NCBI GenBank assembly: GCA_035353815.1
Contig: DAOQAG010000013.1
Span: 32,166 to 96,165 of the forward strand
From: JAKPUX01 sp035353815
Lineage (GTDB): Bacteria > Zhuqueibacterota > Zhuqueibacteria > Residuimicrobiales > Residuimicrobiaceae
Length of the DNA: 64,000 bases
Direction of reading: 5' to 3'
Part shown: positions 7,854-15,811 of the stretch, piece after piece
Layout of the letters: each line of letters opens with the position of its first letter
Numbering within the stretch: position 1 is the first letter of the stretch
Made by a program: the position numbers and the translations under genes
Notes under the pieces: generated by a model
Told to the model about the DNA's origin: nothing
What the model saw: only the letters and a program-made list of their open reading frames with translations
The model's database searches: none

Positions 7854-9635
7854 TTACTCGAGGCGTTCCTCAAGCGCATCAAGCTCGTTGAGCAGCTGAC
7901 GCGGCATGCGCGGGCCAAAGGTGCTGAAAAAGGCGCGGATGGCCGCGGCCTCCTGGCGCCAGCCCTCGCGGTCGATATGGAACAGCTCCTGCAGATCTGC
8001 CGCCGTCAGGCCCAATCCCTCCACGTCCAGGGACCCCGGAGCCGGCACATAGCCGATGGGCGTGGTTGCCGCCGTGTCGGCGCCATTGCAGCGTTCAAAG
8101 ATCCACTTGAGCACGCGGCTGTTTTCGCCATACCCGGGCCAGAGATACCGGCCCGCCGCACTCTTGCGGAACCAGTTGACATAGAAGATCCGCGGCAGCA
8201 GCGCAGATTCGTGACGATTGCCGATACAGAGCCAATGGGCGAAGTAATCGGCCATATTGTAGCCGCAAAAGGGCAGCATGGCGAAGGGATCGCGGCGGAT
8301 GACGCCGACAGTGCCATCGGCCGCCGCCGTGCGCTCCGAAGAGACCACGGCACCGAGAAACACCCCGTGCTGCCAGTTAAAGGCTTCATGGATGAGCGGA
8401 ACCAGGGAGGGGCGCCGTCCGCCGAAGAGAATGGCGGAGATGGGCACGCCCGCCGGGTCCTCCCAGGCGGGATCGATGGCCGGGCACTGCGCCGCCGGCG
8501 CGGTAAACCGGGCGTTGGGATGGGCGGCCAGCTTGCCCGCGGCGGGGCTCCAGGGCTGGTTGAGCCAGCTGGTGAGACGCTCCGGTTTGACCTCGGTCAT
8601 GCCCTCCCACCAGACATCTCCCTCCGGCGTCAGGGCGACATTGGTAAAAATGGCATTCTCGCGCATGCTGAGCATGGCATTGCGGTTGGAGGCCATCGAG
8701 GTGCCCGGCGCGACGCCGAAAAAGCCATATTCGGGATTGATCGCATAGAGACGGCCGTCCTGGCCGATTTTCATCCAGGCAATGTCGTCGCCCACCGTCT
8801 CCACCTTCCACCCCGGCAGGGTCGGGATGAGCATGGCCAGATTGGTCTTGCCGCAGGCACTCGGAAAGGCGCCGGCGATGTACTTTTTTTCGCCCGCCGG
8901 ATTGGTCAGGCCGAGGATGAGCATGTGCTCGGCCAGCCAGCCGCCCTCATGCGCCATAACCGAAGCGATGCGCAGGGCGAAACACTTTTTGCCGAGCAGG
9001 GCATTGCCGCCATAGCCGCTGCCATAAGACCAGATCATCTTCTCTTCAGGAAAGTGGACGATGTAACGGTTCTCGGGATTGCAGGGCCAGGGGACATCCT
9101 CTTCCCCGGGCTGCAGGGGTTTGCCCACCGAATGCAGACAGGGGATAAATGGATTATCTCCAAGAACCTGCAAAACTTCCATACCGATGCGGGTCATGAT
9201 GCGCATATTGGCGACCACATAGGGAGAATCGGTCAATTCAACGCCGATGCGGGCGATGCGTGATCCCAATGGCCCCATGCTGAAAGGAATGACGTACATG
9301 GTGCGGCCGCGCATGCAGCCGCGAAACAGCGGCCGAAGGCGCTCCTTCATCTCATCGGGATCGCACCAGTTGTTGGTGACGCCGGCATCTTCCCTCTCCC
9401 GTGAACAGATATAGGTGGACTTTTCCACCCGCGCAACATCGCAGGGATCGGATTCGCATAGAAACGAGTTGGGCCGCAGATCAGGATTAAGGCGGCGGAA
9501 GGTGCCCTTGTGTATTAAAATTGAACAGATTCGCTCATATTCCGACCGGGAACCGTCGCACCAGTGCACCTGATCCGGCTCACAGAGTTCCACCATCTCC
9601 CCAACCCAGTGTTTCAAGCGCATATTTGTGGTCAT
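7854..9635 (-). CDS. pckG: Phosphoenolpyruvate carboxykinase (GTP)
   Basis: 593 residues, full length for the GTP-dependent class. Motifs include the P-loop GAFPSACGKTN (255-265) with the reactive, hyper-conserved C261, the kinase-2 segment VGDDIAWM (281-288), and RMRVL-type substrate residues around RTMYVIPFSMGPLGS. It converts oxaloacetate plus GTP to PEP and CO2 in the cytoplasm and is the entry step of gluconeogenesis. It sits directly upstream of the fumarase operon on the same strand but is separated by a strong promoter, so the genes form a C4-acid metabolism cluster without being one obligate operon. The RBS is GGAG, six bases before ATG. No hairpin terminator is seen after it. Confidence 0.97.
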   Translation of the reverse strand: MTTNMRLKHWVGEMVELCEPDQVHWCDGSRSEYERICSILIHKGTFRRLNPDLRPNSFLCESDPCDVARVEKSTYICSREREDAGVTNNWCDPDEMKERLRPLFRGCMRGRTMYVIPFSMGPLGSRIARIGVELTDSPYVVANMRIMTRIGMEVLQVLGDNPFIPCLHSVGKPLQPGEEDVPWPCNPENRYIVHFPEEKMIWSYGSGYGGNALLGKKCFALRIASVMAHEGGWLAEHMLILGLTNPAGEKKYIAGAFPSACGKTNLAMLIPTLPGWKVETVGDDIAWMKIGQDGRLYAINPEYGFFGVAPGTSMASNRNAMLSMRENAIFTNVALTPEGDVWWEGMTEVKPERLTSWLNQPWSPAAGKLAAHPNARFTAPAAQCPAIDPAWEDPAGVPISAILFGGRRPSLVPLIHEAFNWQHGVFLGAVVSSERTAAADGTVGVIRRDPFAMLPFCGYNMADYFAHWLCIGNRHESALLPRIFYVNWFRKSAAGRYLWPGYGENSRVLKWIFERCNGADTAATTPIGYVPAPGSLDVEGLGLTAADLQELFHIDREGWRQEAAAIRAFFSTFGPRMPRQLLNELDALEERLE

Positions 9636-9676
9636 AACTGCTCCATAAATATAGAGGTTAATTTTTTCAGCCTGCT

Positions 9677-9705
9677 AACTTAATCAGTTTTTCCTTGAGA
9701 GTCAA
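9677..9705 (-). promoter_or_regulatory. Promoter of pckG
   Basis: On the minus strand TTGACT (9700-9705), a 17-base spacer and TAAGTT (9677-9682), about 42 bases before the ATG. The -35 is close to consensus and the -10 is weaker. Confidence 0.5.
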
Positions 9706-10038
9706 GGCAAAAGGGGACGCGGCGCGTCTGTCTTTGTTTCATTATGATACAAGCCCACATGAGGCGGCCTGCGGCGGTACGCAGCACGCTGCGGCGGCCG
9801 CAGGGTGTCAATGAAGGCAGGGTTTTATTATTGTTTTTATTGTTTTTGCATAACGCAAGCCCTTCCTCGCGCAATTGTGATGGAACGCACGATTCACCCC
9901 CGTTAATTGACCTGAAACGACGCACCCGCCGCGCCGCGGCGCCCGGGATTGCCTCATTTCAAGCCACTTCCGTCGCTGTCATGACGCGGTGCCCCCCTGT
10001 TGCCTCTATTACAAAAAGGTAATTTTGGGATTTTAGGG
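9706..10038. other. Intergenic region between divergent promoters, no gene seen
   Basis: About 330 bases without a convincing gene. Short frames exist on both strands (for example 9744-10022 + and 9680-9925 -) but lack ribosome binding sites and protein-like composition. Content seen: a 15-base near-palindrome (CTGCGGC-G-GCCGCAG, 9789-9803) and a T-rich block around 9823-9850 with a tandem ATTGTTTTT. No tRNA or other RNA gene was recognised. Confidence 0.5.
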
Positions 10039-10067
10039 TTGACTATTTTTAATATAATCCTTATATT
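10039..10067 (+). promoter_or_regulatory. Promoter of the lytic transglycosylase transcript
   Basis: TTGACT (10039-10044), a 17-base spacer and TATATT (10062-10067), in a sharply AT-rich block. The start of transcription would fall near 10075, leaving an untranslated leader of over 200 bases. Confidence 0.7.
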
Positions 10068-10111
10068 ATATGCTCCTTTGCCTGGCGCGCGCGCCTGGCA
10101 GGGCAATTATG

Positions 10112-10238
10112 GCACAATGTTTGCTTAATAGCATCGTGCAGGGGGACGTGGCCAGGGAATAGAACCTTGGCCGCTTCTGTTAAATGTCCTCGATCGGCCT
10201 GACCTTGTAACCATTTTACACCGCGGTGTTAAAAATGG
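10112..10238 (+). promoter_or_regulatory. Structured 5' leader, possible c-di-AMP (ydaO-like) riboswitch
   Basis: The leader between promoter and gene can fold extensively. AATGTTTGC (10116-10124) can close onto GTAACCATT (10207-10215) with one mismatch and one G-U pair. Inside lies an 8-base-pair hairpin GGCCAGGG / CCTTGGCC (10149-10156 and 10164-10171) with a seven-base loop. Blocks in the order GCTTAAT (10123-10129), GGGGGAC (10141-10147), GTTAAAT and ACCTTGTAA resemble conserved pieces of the ydaO/c-di-AMP class, which often precedes peptidoglycan hydrolase genes such as this one. The canonical GGGTGAATC and CAGCTAACCTCG blocks are not clearly present and the element is short (about 100 bases). 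The riboswitch call is therefore tentative; the foldable leader itself is directly visible. Confidence 0.35.
10211..10238 (+). repeat. 28-base inverted repeat in the leader
   Basis: CCATTTT - ACACCGCGGTGT - TA - AAAATGG. The central 12 bases are a perfect palindrome and the outer seven pair exactly with a two-base offset. It may be a DNA operator or an RNA hairpin. Its left arm overlaps the 3' strand of the possible leader-closing stem (10207-10215), so the two RNA folds would be mutually exclusive. No T run follows, so it is not a standard terminator. Confidence 0.55.
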
Positions 10239-10300
10239 ACACCAGAATACGACAGCAGGCGCATCGCCAGGACGAAACCTGAACTAACTCAGTGGAAAAA

Positions 10301-11122
10301 ATGAAAGAACCGCTTAAAAAAATTGTCTCCAAAGAAACAGAGCACCTCAAGCAGAAAGTGGCGAAGCTCAACGAAACCGTGAAAGCCTCTAAAGATCGGA
10401 ATCAACGATTATTGGAGGGCAAGATGCATCTCGGTAAAAAAGAGCTGAAAACTATCGCCGGATTGGTATTTCTGACCAGCTTCATCTTCATCGAGGGCAT
10501 AAGCCTGCTATCCAGTGATTTTTTAAGCTCAGCACCGACCAGCAAGGGCGACAGCATCTCTTCGCTCTTGCAGGAACAGCAGACCATGACAGCTATAGAC
10601 ATGCAACGCCGGAGCAGTGTGCACAAGATCACGGGTATCATTTCACGCTACAACCGTACCATGCCGGACACCGATAAAATGCGGATCGCCAACGAGATCT
10701 ATGAGATGACGAAAAAGTACCCGAATCTCAACGAAGATTTTATCTGTGCCACCATCACTCACGAAACCGGCAAGACCTGGAACCCCCAGATCAAATCCCC
10801 GATGGGGGCCATGGGTCTGATGCAGATCATGCCCGCCACCGGCGCCTTTCTCGCCGCGCAGGAGGGCATCGACTGGATCTCCGCCGATCAGGTCCTCTAT
10901 GACCCGGTCAGCAACATCCGTCTCGGCTGCCGCTACATGAGCGAACTGGTCGGAACCTACCAGCATGACGGCGCCCTTGCGGCCTATAACGGCGGCCCCA
11001 AGCGCGCAGCCCTGTGGCTGGCTTCCAACCGCAACGACAGCACACTCTTTAAAGAGACCCGTACCTACGTACCGGCTGTCAACAAGCTCTACGACCAGTT
11101 CCGCGGGGAAGGCGTGATGTAA
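10301..11122 (+). CDS. Membrane-anchored lytic transglycosylase (SLT domain)
   Basis: 273 residues from the ATG at 10301 (an in-frame GTG at 10292 is the alternative; only a weak GTGGA precedes the ATG). A lysine-rich coiled-coil-like cytoplasmic stretch (1-48) is followed by one membrane segment (about 51-71), a linker, and a soluble lytic transglycosylase domain (about 125-265). The catalytic glutamate is E155 in ITHETGK. The following SPMGAMGLMQIMPATG and the later AAYNGG motif are classic for Slt/MltC-like enzymes that cleave the MurNAc-GlcNAc bond of peptidoglycan. A type II signal anchor with a charged N-terminal coil is unusual compared with the usual lipoprotein forms. It is preceded by a long structured leader and followed by a strong terminator, so it is monocistronic. 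Confidence 0.9.
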   Translation: MKEPLKKIVSKETEHLKQKVAKLNETVKASKDRNQRLLEGKMHLGKKELKTIAGLVFLTSFIFIEGISLLSSDFLSSAPTSKGDSISSLLQEQQTMTAIDMQRRSSVHKITGIISRYNRTMPDTDKMRIANEIYEMTKKYPNLNEDFICATITHETGKTWNPQIKSPMGAMGLMQIMPATGAFLAAQEGIDWISADQVLYDPVSNIRLGCRYMSELVGTYQHDGALAAYNGGPKRAALWLASNRNDSTLFKETRTYVPAVNKLYDQFRGEGVM

Positions 11123-11157
11123 CAGGCTGCAACGCCCGACATAGGCTTTACATCGCC

Positions 11158-11187
11158 GGCGGCGTCATCAGACGCCGCCTTTTTTTA
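11158..11187 (+). terminator. Intrinsic terminator of the lytic transglycosylase gene
   Basis: Perfect 9-base-pair stem GGCGGCGTC / GACGCCGCC (11158-11166 and 11171-11179), ATCA loop, then seven T. Confidence 0.93.
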
Positions 11188-11322
11188 TTCCTCCGCTTTT
11201 GCCTTGATAAAACCGGGCAATATCCTTATTTTACAATGCGACTCCAGAGGCGCCACTTACCTGCTTGCGTATGCACCCAGCCTCTCCCAGGTTCGTTCCA
11301 TCAAGTAACAAAGGAGGATCCC

Positions 11323-13470
11323 TTGGGAAAAGTTCTGCGCTTCGCGATGCTGCTCCTGCTCTGCGCCACCTTCGCCCGGGCGGTGAACTGGTATGCCATC
11401 GGTCTCAATGACCAGCAGAACTGGAGCTCATTCAATGTCAACGCCATCGATATCTATCACGGGGCCTATCTCCACCATTCCGAATTCACGCCCGCCATGG
11501 AAATTCAGATGAGCCGGGACTGGTATGGCAACCAGCCCAACAATGAGCCCTTTGTCTTTTATTGCGAGTTCACCCTCGCCGCGGATGCTGTCATCATCGG
11601 CGCCAAAGTGCGCATGGACAACACCTGGTATACGGCGCAAGCGCAGGATGTCTGGACCGCCGAAAACCTGTTTCAGGTCACACCGGCTGGCCAGCCCCGC
11701 TGTCTGCTGCGGCAATATGTCGAGCGCGATTACTCCGGCGCGCGCAGCAAACGCTATCTGATGCAGGTCGCCCCCATCCGGTTCGGCACTCCCTTCAGCA
11801 TCTCGATCACCTTTCTCGCCCCCAACACCCTCGAGCTGGATCGCGAGCGTGCCTCCATTTTTGCCACCGACTTTCTCAGGTACCGGGAGTGGGTGCCGAT
11901 CAGCTACTCCTTTCTCGACGTCCATGCACCGGAGAATGCGCCGGAGCTGGAGAATGCCGGCGGGGCCATCTCTTTCGCCAGGAACACGGAAGGGTGGTGG
12001 CACGCCAATCTTTCCTATTCGTACTGGTATAATCCGTATCTGAGCTGGCCAGCGCGGAAGAACACCACGCCGGACCTCTATTATTACCGGGATAACGGCG
12101 ACGGCTACTATCTCCTTTCGGCCTTTCCACCGGTGGAACCGCAAGAGCGCAAACCTAAAAAAGTCCTGATTCTTGAGGATCTGGGCAGTCAGACCATGAA
12201 TTTCGACCGGGACGTTCTCCTCGACCAATTCCATGATATTGTCGACCAGAGTTTGAGCTGGAACGACTCCCTGAACATCCTCCTCATGGATCAGCTTGAG
12301 CCTCGGCTTTTGCGCAACCGCTTCGTCCCGGCCGACTTTGAGCACCAAACCGCGCTCTTTAAGGAGATGCGCAGCTACCCCATCCCCCAGCTCAGCGCCA
12401 CCACGCAACTCCTGCGCCGGGCGGTGGCCTTTTTCAATGAAGCGGCGGCCGATGGGGAGATCTGGCTGATCACGACGGCGGAGAAAGACGCCGCCCCGGT
12501 GCAAAAGGCCAATGATATCATCGAGCTGACCGTCCGCCAACTCCGCCAAACGGTCGTCATCAAGATCATGGCCTGCGGTCAACCGAGCGATTACCTCACG
12601 GTCAACGGCCAGTATTATTCGGGCAACGATTACCTCTTTGAGAACCTGACGCGGCTGACCCGCGGCGGCTACCTGCGCCCGGCCTATGTGGAAAATTACC
12701 ATCTGCCATTGGCCCTGGCCGATCTGCTCTCACCGGCGCTTGACCTGATGGAGGCCGATCCGGTCCCGGTGAACGGTTACAACCGGGGCAAGTACTACTT
12801 CTTCTCCGACCGCACCCGCTATCCCCTCCTCTATCCTTATATTGAGCTGGGACGGGCGGAGGGGGATCCGCCTTTTGCCACCGATTTTTTCGGCAGCATC
12901 GGGGAGGATTGGTTCCACAAGAGAATGGAGCTGGCGGCCATGCCCGACATCAAGCAGCTGCCCCGTATCAAACAATTATGGCATGCCCGCCATATTGAGG
13001 AATTGCTGCAGCAGCCCCAGGCGTGGAACCTGATCGACGAGATCGGCCGCGTCAGTAAAGAGAACAGTCTGGTCAACGCCTATTGCGCTCTGGTCATCCC
13101 GGGGGCCAATGGCTATGCGGCTTTTCAGCGTCTCGAAGAGACCGGGGCTGCGGTCACCGCCACTCCTGGGGTGCAGCGTCCCGAACACTTTGAAGCCGGG
13201 GCTTACCCCAATCCTTTCAACGCACAGACCCGAATCATCGTCCGGTTTCAACCGGCCGGGAGCAGCGAATCCGTGACCGTCCGTATCTACTCGCTCCTGG
13301 GCGCACTGGTCCGGCAGTGGCAGCAGTCTGTGAGCGCCGGCTCGAGCAGTATGGAACTCGTCTGGGACGGTGTAAATGACCAGCAGGAACCGGTCAGCAG
13401 CGGACTCTATTGGGCTCATATCCAGCGCGGTGCTGAAATCCGGGTTCTCAAACTAACCTGTCTGAAGTAG
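11323..13470 (+). CDS. Secreted VIT/vWA-like protein with C-terminal sorting domain (copy 1)
   Basis: 715 residues from TTG 11323, chosen over an upstream in-frame ATG (11236) because AAGGAGG lies six bases before it and a clean signal peptide follows (GKVLRFAMLLLLCATFARA). The first third resembles a VIT (inter-alpha-trypsin) domain: a beta-rich stretch with FTLAADAVIIGAKVRMDN and WTAENLF. The middle (about residues 270-430) resembles a vWA fold (KKVLILEDLGSQ ... WLITTAEKD) but lacks a clear DxSxS metal site. The end is a FlgD-Ig-like sorting domain with AYPNPFNAQT and WDGVNDQQEPVSSGLYW, ending ...KLTCLK. Its paralogue starts 13 bases downstream, so the pair forms an operon. Likely exported and surface-attached; ligand unknown. 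Confidence 0.75.
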   Translation: MGKVLRFAMLLLLCATFARAVNWYAIGLNDQQNWSSFNVNAIDIYHGAYLHHSEFTPAMEIQMSRDWYGNQPNNEPFVFYCEFTLAADAVIIGAKVRMDNTWYTAQAQDVWTAENLFQVTPAGQPRCLLRQYVERDYSGARSKRYLMQVAPIRFGTPFSISITFLAPNTLELDRERASIFATDFLRYREWVPISYSFLDVHAPENAPELENAGGAISFARNTEGWWHANLSYSYWYNPYLSWPARKNTTPDLYYYRDNGDGYYLLSAFPPVEPQERKPKKVLILEDLGSQTMNFDRDVLLDQFHDIVDQSLSWNDSLNILLMDQLEPRLLRNRFVPADFEHQTALFKEMRSYPIPQLSATTQLLRRAVAFFNEAAADGEIWLITTAEKDAAPVQKANDIIELTVRQLRQTVVIKIMACGQPSDYLTVNGQYYSGNDYLFENLTRLTRGGYLRPAYVENYHLPLALADLLSPALDLMEADPVPVNGYNRGKYYFFSDRTRYPLLYPYIELGRAEGDPPFATDFFGSIGEDWFHKRMELAAMPDIKQLPRIKQLWHARHIEELLQQPQAWNLIDEIGRVSKENSLVNAYCALVIPGANGYAAFQRLEETGAAVTATPGVQRPEHFEAGAYPNPFNAQTRIIVRFQPAGSSESVTVRIYSLLGALVRQWQQSVSAGSSSMELVWDGVNDQQEPVSSGLYWAHIQRGAEIRVLKLTCLK

Positions 13471-13483
13471 GGAGGGCAAAATC

Positions 13484-15628
13484 ATGAAACGGCACTTCGT
13501 CCTCCTTATCAGTTTGCTGCTGGCTGCGACGGCTTCCGCCACCCGTATCAGCATCTATGAAGCGGGGTATCCACAAAATCGCGACGACAATGTCCGCGTC
13601 GAAGAGGTGACGGATGTTGTCCGGACCCGCGGGATCTATATCGAACACCAGCTCCACCTCTCTTTTGCCTACGACTTCAATTCCTGGTTTTTCACCAATT
13701 ATAATGAGCTCGAACTGGAATGGACCTTCCAGATGCCGGAAGAGGTGACCCTGTTCAATCTTTATTACTGGAAAGAGGATTCAGTCTGCCGCGCCATGCT
13801 CCTGGACAAATGGACGGCACAGAAAATGTTCGACGAAAAGAGCAGCCCCACCCGCGAACCGGCCTTGCTCACGCGGGGCAGTGCGGACGAGAACGGCCAG
13901 GTTCCCTATACCCTGCGCCTGTTCCCCATCAAGCGATTCACCCAATGCCGGATCATGATCCAGTACCTCGTGCCAGCCCGCCCTTCCAGCGGCCGGCTGC
14001 GCACCTGGCTGCCCCTGCCGCAGCTGACCACCGAGACGGGCGGAGCCAAAATCCTGCGGCTCCTCTACCTGCACGCGGATACTCCCGACTCCGTTGCTGT
14101 GGTCGGCCTGCCCGGTATCACCTTCACCTACTACGCCAGGGATAAAGCCTGGGAAGCGGAGCTGCCCATTGCCTTCCTGGATTATGCGGAGCTGATCCTG
14201 CCTTCCCCCATCCAGGGGGAGTATTACCTGTCGGTCTACCGCAAGGGAGATGAAGCCTTTTACAATCTGGCGGTCTATCCGCCACCTTTGGCCTCCGTTC
14301 ATCAACCGCGCAAAATCCTGATCCTCATTGATTTTAATCCCGGTAACAGCAGCGGGCTGAGTTCTGATCTGCTGCTGACCTCGCTGAAAGAGACCATGGA
14401 GCGAGCCTTGACCCATGCCGACTCCTCCTCAGTGATTGTGAGCTTTACCGAACCCGTCTTTGGAAGCCGGACCTGGCAGGGATGCTCACAGCAGAACATC
14501 GACCACCTTTTCAGGGATATCTGGGGCAGACGATTCTACAATGTCAATCTGTCGCAGGAGTTGCTGGCGGCGGGAGAATCCTTCATTCAGGCCAACGGGC
14601 CGGGGGAAATCCTCTGGATCACAAATCGTGCTGATTTTCCCGCGGCCACCGAATTGGCCGCCCAATACGCCCGGGAGATCGCCGGGCACTTTCCCGCCGG
14701 CACCCCGATCCACGTTCTGGACCTGGAGAATACCTACAGGCTGGTTTACTATCCCGATTTCGGCTACGGGAATAGCAGTTATACCTTCCTTTCCGAACTG
14801 ACCCGAATTACCGGTGGCAATCTCTTCTTCTACCGTTACCATCCTCTCAAAACAGCCCTGGCAGCGCTTTTTTTCGACAAGGTGATGCACTACAAAGAGG
14901 TGGAGGTGCAAACGCGCATGCAGAACGGCTATACCTACAACCGGCAGAACCATGCGCGGTTTGAAGGGTATTATCCGCTCGATTTTCCGGTGATCCAGAC
15001 CGGACAATTTCAGGGCGCTTTCCCGATGACCGTGACGGTCATCGGCAGCACGCTCGATACGGTCGTGAAGAAAGAGATCCTCATTCCCGAATCGGCTGTC
15101 GATGTCGGCACAGAACACCTCGCGATCGCGCATTATGGCCATCAGATCGAAAAAATGGCGCAGTGGTATCAGAACAACGCCCTGATCGAAAACATGATCG
15201 CCCTCAGCACGTCCGCAGGAATCCTCTCGCCTTATACCGCCTTCATTATCCCGGATGATCCCACCAGCTGTTATGTCCCGGACTTTATTGATGACACCCG
15301 GAAGGGCAGTTCAGGGGCTGATTTGCGCTTCGCCCTGCAGGACACCCTGCTGGGTTTTTCAGCCGCGCCTAATCCCTTTAATCCGCAGACGACCTTCACC
15401 ATTTCCCTGCCGGCGATTCCTGCGGAGCACGAACTGGTCGTGAATCTCTATAACTTGCGCGGCCAGCGGATCCGGCAGCTGCGCCTCCCGGCGCTCCAAC
15501 CCGGCCGGTATCGGATCAGCTGGGACGGGCGCTCCGATGCGGGCGTGTCCCTCGCAAGTGGCAAGTATTTTGCCGTCCTGCAAGCGGGGCAGCAGCGCAA
15601 GACCCTGCCGCTGATCCTGCTGAAATAA
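13484..15628 (+). CDS. Secreted VIT/vWA-like protein with C-terminal sorting domain (copy 2)
   Basis: 714 residues with signal peptide (MKRHFVLLISLLLAATASA) and RBS GGGAGG. Same architecture as the preceding gene. The VIT-like N-terminal part is easier to recognise here (ELEWTFQMPEEVTLFNLYYW, then LDKWTAQKMFDEK, matching the VIT helix). The vWA-like middle (PRKILILIDFNPGNSSGLS) has the strand-loop of a MIDAS site, but DFNPG replaces the usual DxSxS. The C-terminal sorting domain contains APNPFNPQT and ISWDGRSDAGVSLASGKYFA, ending ...LILLK. Overall divergence from copy 1 is high, so the duplication is old. A loss of metal-dependent adhesion in both copies is possible; an extracellular complex of the two is an inference from the operon layout. 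Confidence 0.75.
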   Translation: MKRHFVLLISLLLAATASATRISIYEAGYPQNRDDNVRVEEVTDVVRTRGIYIEHQLHLSFAYDFNSWFFTNYNELELEWTFQMPEEVTLFNLYYWKEDSVCRAMLLDKWTAQKMFDEKSSPTREPALLTRGSADENGQVPYTLRLFPIKRFTQCRIMIQYLVPARPSSGRLRTWLPLPQLTTETGGAKILRLLYLHADTPDSVAVVGLPGITFTYYARDKAWEAELPIAFLDYAELILPSPIQGEYYLSVYRKGDEAFYNLAVYPPPLASVHQPRKILILIDFNPGNSSGLSSDLLLTSLKETMERALTHADSSSVIVSFTEPVFGSRTWQGCSQQNIDHLFRDIWGRRFYNVNLSQELLAAGESFIQANGPGEILWITNRADFPAATELAAQYAREIAGHFPAGTPIHVLDLENTYRLVYYPDFGYGNSSYTFLSELTRITGGNLFFYRYHPLKTALAALFFDKVMHYKEVEVQTRMQNGYTYNRQNHARFEGYYPLDFPVIQTGQFQGAFPMTVTVIGSTLDTVVKKEILIPESAVDVGTEHLAIAHYGHQIEKMAQWYQNNALIENMIALSTSAGILSPYTAFIIPDDPTSCYVPDFIDDTRKGSSGADLRFALQDTLLGFSAAPNPFNPQTTFTISLPAIPAEHELVVNLYNLRGQRIRQLRLPALQPGRYRISWDGRSDAGVSLASGKYFAVLQAGQQRKTLPLILLK

Positions 15629-15758
15629 GAAAAACCCGCCTCAGGCCGTCCGGACTCCGGGGGTAGCGCCGCTGCTCTGTTGGCAGCGCCGGGGCCCGGG
15701 CGGCTGTTTTCCACTGACTGTGATTTCGCGCCCACCGGACAAACCCCAGAAAAACCAG

Positions 15759-15787
15759 TTGTAAATCTCGCGTTTTTTTAATAAACT
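15759..15787 (+). promoter_or_regulatory. Promoter before hutH
   Basis: TTGTAA (15759-15764), a 17-base spacer and TAAACT (15782-15787), ending 24 bases before the hutH ATG. The 130 bases between the VIT copy 2 stop and this site hold GC-rich inverted sequence but no clear terminator with a T run. Confidence 0.5.
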
Positions 15788-15811
15788 TTACTTCATTTTC
15801 CCGGAGTACGC

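Noticed and set aside
7626..9263. 545-codon plus-strand frame over pckG
   Set aside because: pckG on the minus strand has all catalytic motifs; the plus frame shows His/Arg/Gly-rich antisense composition and no motif.
9744..10022. 92-codon plus-strand frame in the intergenic region
   Set aside because: No RBS, low-complexity composition (runs of Leu/Phe from the T-rich block); not conserved-looking.
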